A DNA stretch of 64,000 nucleotides from NCBI GenBank assembly GCA_002914805.1, contig JXTB01000049.1, positions 1,389,753 through 1,453,752 of the forward strand, written 5' to 3'. This document shows positions 62,701-64,000 of the stretch, piece by piece. The translations under genes were made by a program, and so were the position numbers. The number at the start of each line of letters is the position of its first letter. Position 1 is the first letter of the stretch. Below the pieces are notes generated by a model, which saw nothing but the letters and a program-made list of their open reading frames with translations, ran no database searches and was not told the origin of the DNA. The stretch comes from Parasponia andersonii (taxonomy: Eukaryota; Streptophyta; Magnoliopsida; Rosales; Cannabaceae).

Positions 62701-63736
62701 TTTACAAGTAATTAAAAAGAAAAAAACTTGTTTCTTTTTTTGTTATCTTTTGGAAAATGTTAGGATATATCAATTAAATACTATTAGTGTTCTAGAACAT
62801 AAGCTGAAGAATAAAATAACCGCAGGAAGATAAAGCACATGTCATCAGAGATTCAGAACCGGCTGCTCTGTTTTTTTTTTTTTTCCTTTTTATAACTCCG
62901 ACCTCCATTGGTTACTATTTTGTTGGGAGAGAGATCCTCATTAATAGGATCTCTTGATAGGATTTTATTTTCATTTTCATTTTATTTTTATTTAATAATT
63001 CATTCTCTTGTGTGAAGGTAGATATCGATCTCTACGTAAAAACTCTGTCTTCATATCTTTCAGAAGAGCATTCCAAGTAGCAGAGATTTTTTTTTTAGAA
63101 TCAAAGTTTATCTGCTTAAAATCTCTCTTCTACGGAGATGCATTAAGAGTCGTTGAATGTATTTTGCTTATTTATTTTGCTTTTTTTTTTTTCTAACGTC
63201 TTACGTTAATCATGTGTTTGTGACGAAACTTCGTATAATTTACCTAGGTTTATTTAAGAGGAGAGAAAAGTTTAAATTTCCTCGGAGGAATCTCTTTCTT
63301 CCACAGGAATATGCTTATTGTAAAAATTTCTTTTTTCCTTAAAAATGAGAGTATTTTGTATTTTTTTTTTCCCAAAAAAGAGGACTTTTCCTTTAAAATC
63401 AAGCATCCAAAAACATTAATTATTCTATTTTTCTTGTTTTTAGTATAATAATAGACATATAAGAATAGACATCGTTGCTTTTAAAACAAACAAATAATTG
63501 GCTCTCAGCACAATCAAACAAATTAGGAAAATTCTAAGTCCTAACCATCAGCGATTGGAATATGTACATTTATTTTTTTTTGTACCACAGAGTTTTTTAT
63601 TTTTTAAAGGTAAGAGGATGAAGTTTTTTTTTTTTAATAGATATTCGAATTTGAGACCCTCTACATTAGAAGAAAGTATGGTTAACTTATGCTAGGCTAT
63701 ACCTATAACCACAAGAAGATCAAGTTTTTATGACTG
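62701..63736. other. Intergenic, nothing recognised
   Basis: T-rich sequence with many poly(T) runs. Short frames without domains. Confidence 0.5.
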
Positions 63737-64000
63737 TTTGATGGAGGTTTTATCAACAATAAATTTATAAATAATTAAGAGATGTGGCTTGTGTAAATTG
63801 AAGTAAATAATCAAAGCAAATAAGGATAGAGGGATTTATAGTGGTTCGGCCCCGAAAAAGATGAGCCTACGTCCACTGTTTTCTCACTATATTGATGAAT
63901 ATTCAAGGGTACAATACTCGAAAGCTATTGAAGAATGCTCAAGACTTAGACTACCCAAAGTTTGGAATACCCTAAGCGTGTATTTGCTCTGACTTCTACT
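63737..64000. mobile_element. Edge of a probable LTR retroelement
   Basis: It contains GATTTATAGTGGTTCGGCCC and GAGCCTACGTCCACTG, words I associate with repetitive LTR-type sequence in dicot genomes. It runs off the window, so no ends or coding domains can be seen. Confidence 0.35.

Overview
The window is nuclear DNA of a flowering plant, most likely a eudicot. The evidence is one intact intron-containing HAK/KUP potassium transporter gene, decayed fragments of other plant genes (a boron transporter, a WEE1-type kinase), Ty1/copia and Ty3/gypsy retrotransposons with plant-type Met-tRNA primer sites, small inverted-repeat elements, and AT-rich low-GC intergenic DNA. No rRNA, tRNA, CRISPR or prokaryotic operon was seen.

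Layout. 1-1103: end of a truncated minus-strand LTR. 1104-4534: diverged tandem array of an AT-rich repeat of about 0.75-0.85 kb; the same array resumes at 37018-39889. Between the two parts lies a nested retrotransposon block. The outermost element (level 0) is a plus-strand copia element (5' LTR 4535, gag to 7426, pol 31736-34790). Level 1 is an inverted copia LTR inserted in its gag-pol (7427-8175 and 30702-31735, duplicated target CAAGG). Level 2 is a minus-strand chromodomain-type gypsy element (8176-30701). Level 2 carries two further insertions: a solo LTR in its integrase (11043-14525, duplicated target GCTAC) and a complete but dead plus-strand gypsy element with LTRs of 2.6-2.8 kb in its 5' LTR (18889-28591). 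35031-37017 holds two more LTR-element pieces.

39890-46040 contains plant gene debris: an unrecognised spliced fragment, a frameshifted boron-transporter (BOR) 3' half that keeps its introns, low-complexity tandem DNA, an inverted-repeat element, and a lone last exon resembling WEE1 kinase. 49087-51621 is a compact copia element that has lost nearly all of pol. 53451-53954 is an unrecognised minus-strand exon-like frame.

55047-62313 is the one gene that looks functional: seven exons with GT-AG introns encode an 823-residue HAK5-like (cluster I) potassium transporter. A 0.43-kb inverted-repeat element sits in its fifth intron. The last 0.3 kb looks like the edge of another retroelement.

I see no novel multi-gene system. 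The most informative structures are the datable nested insertions, the tandem array they broke, and the cluster of gene fragments next to it. All similarity statements come from reading and memory of families; no alignment or search was run.
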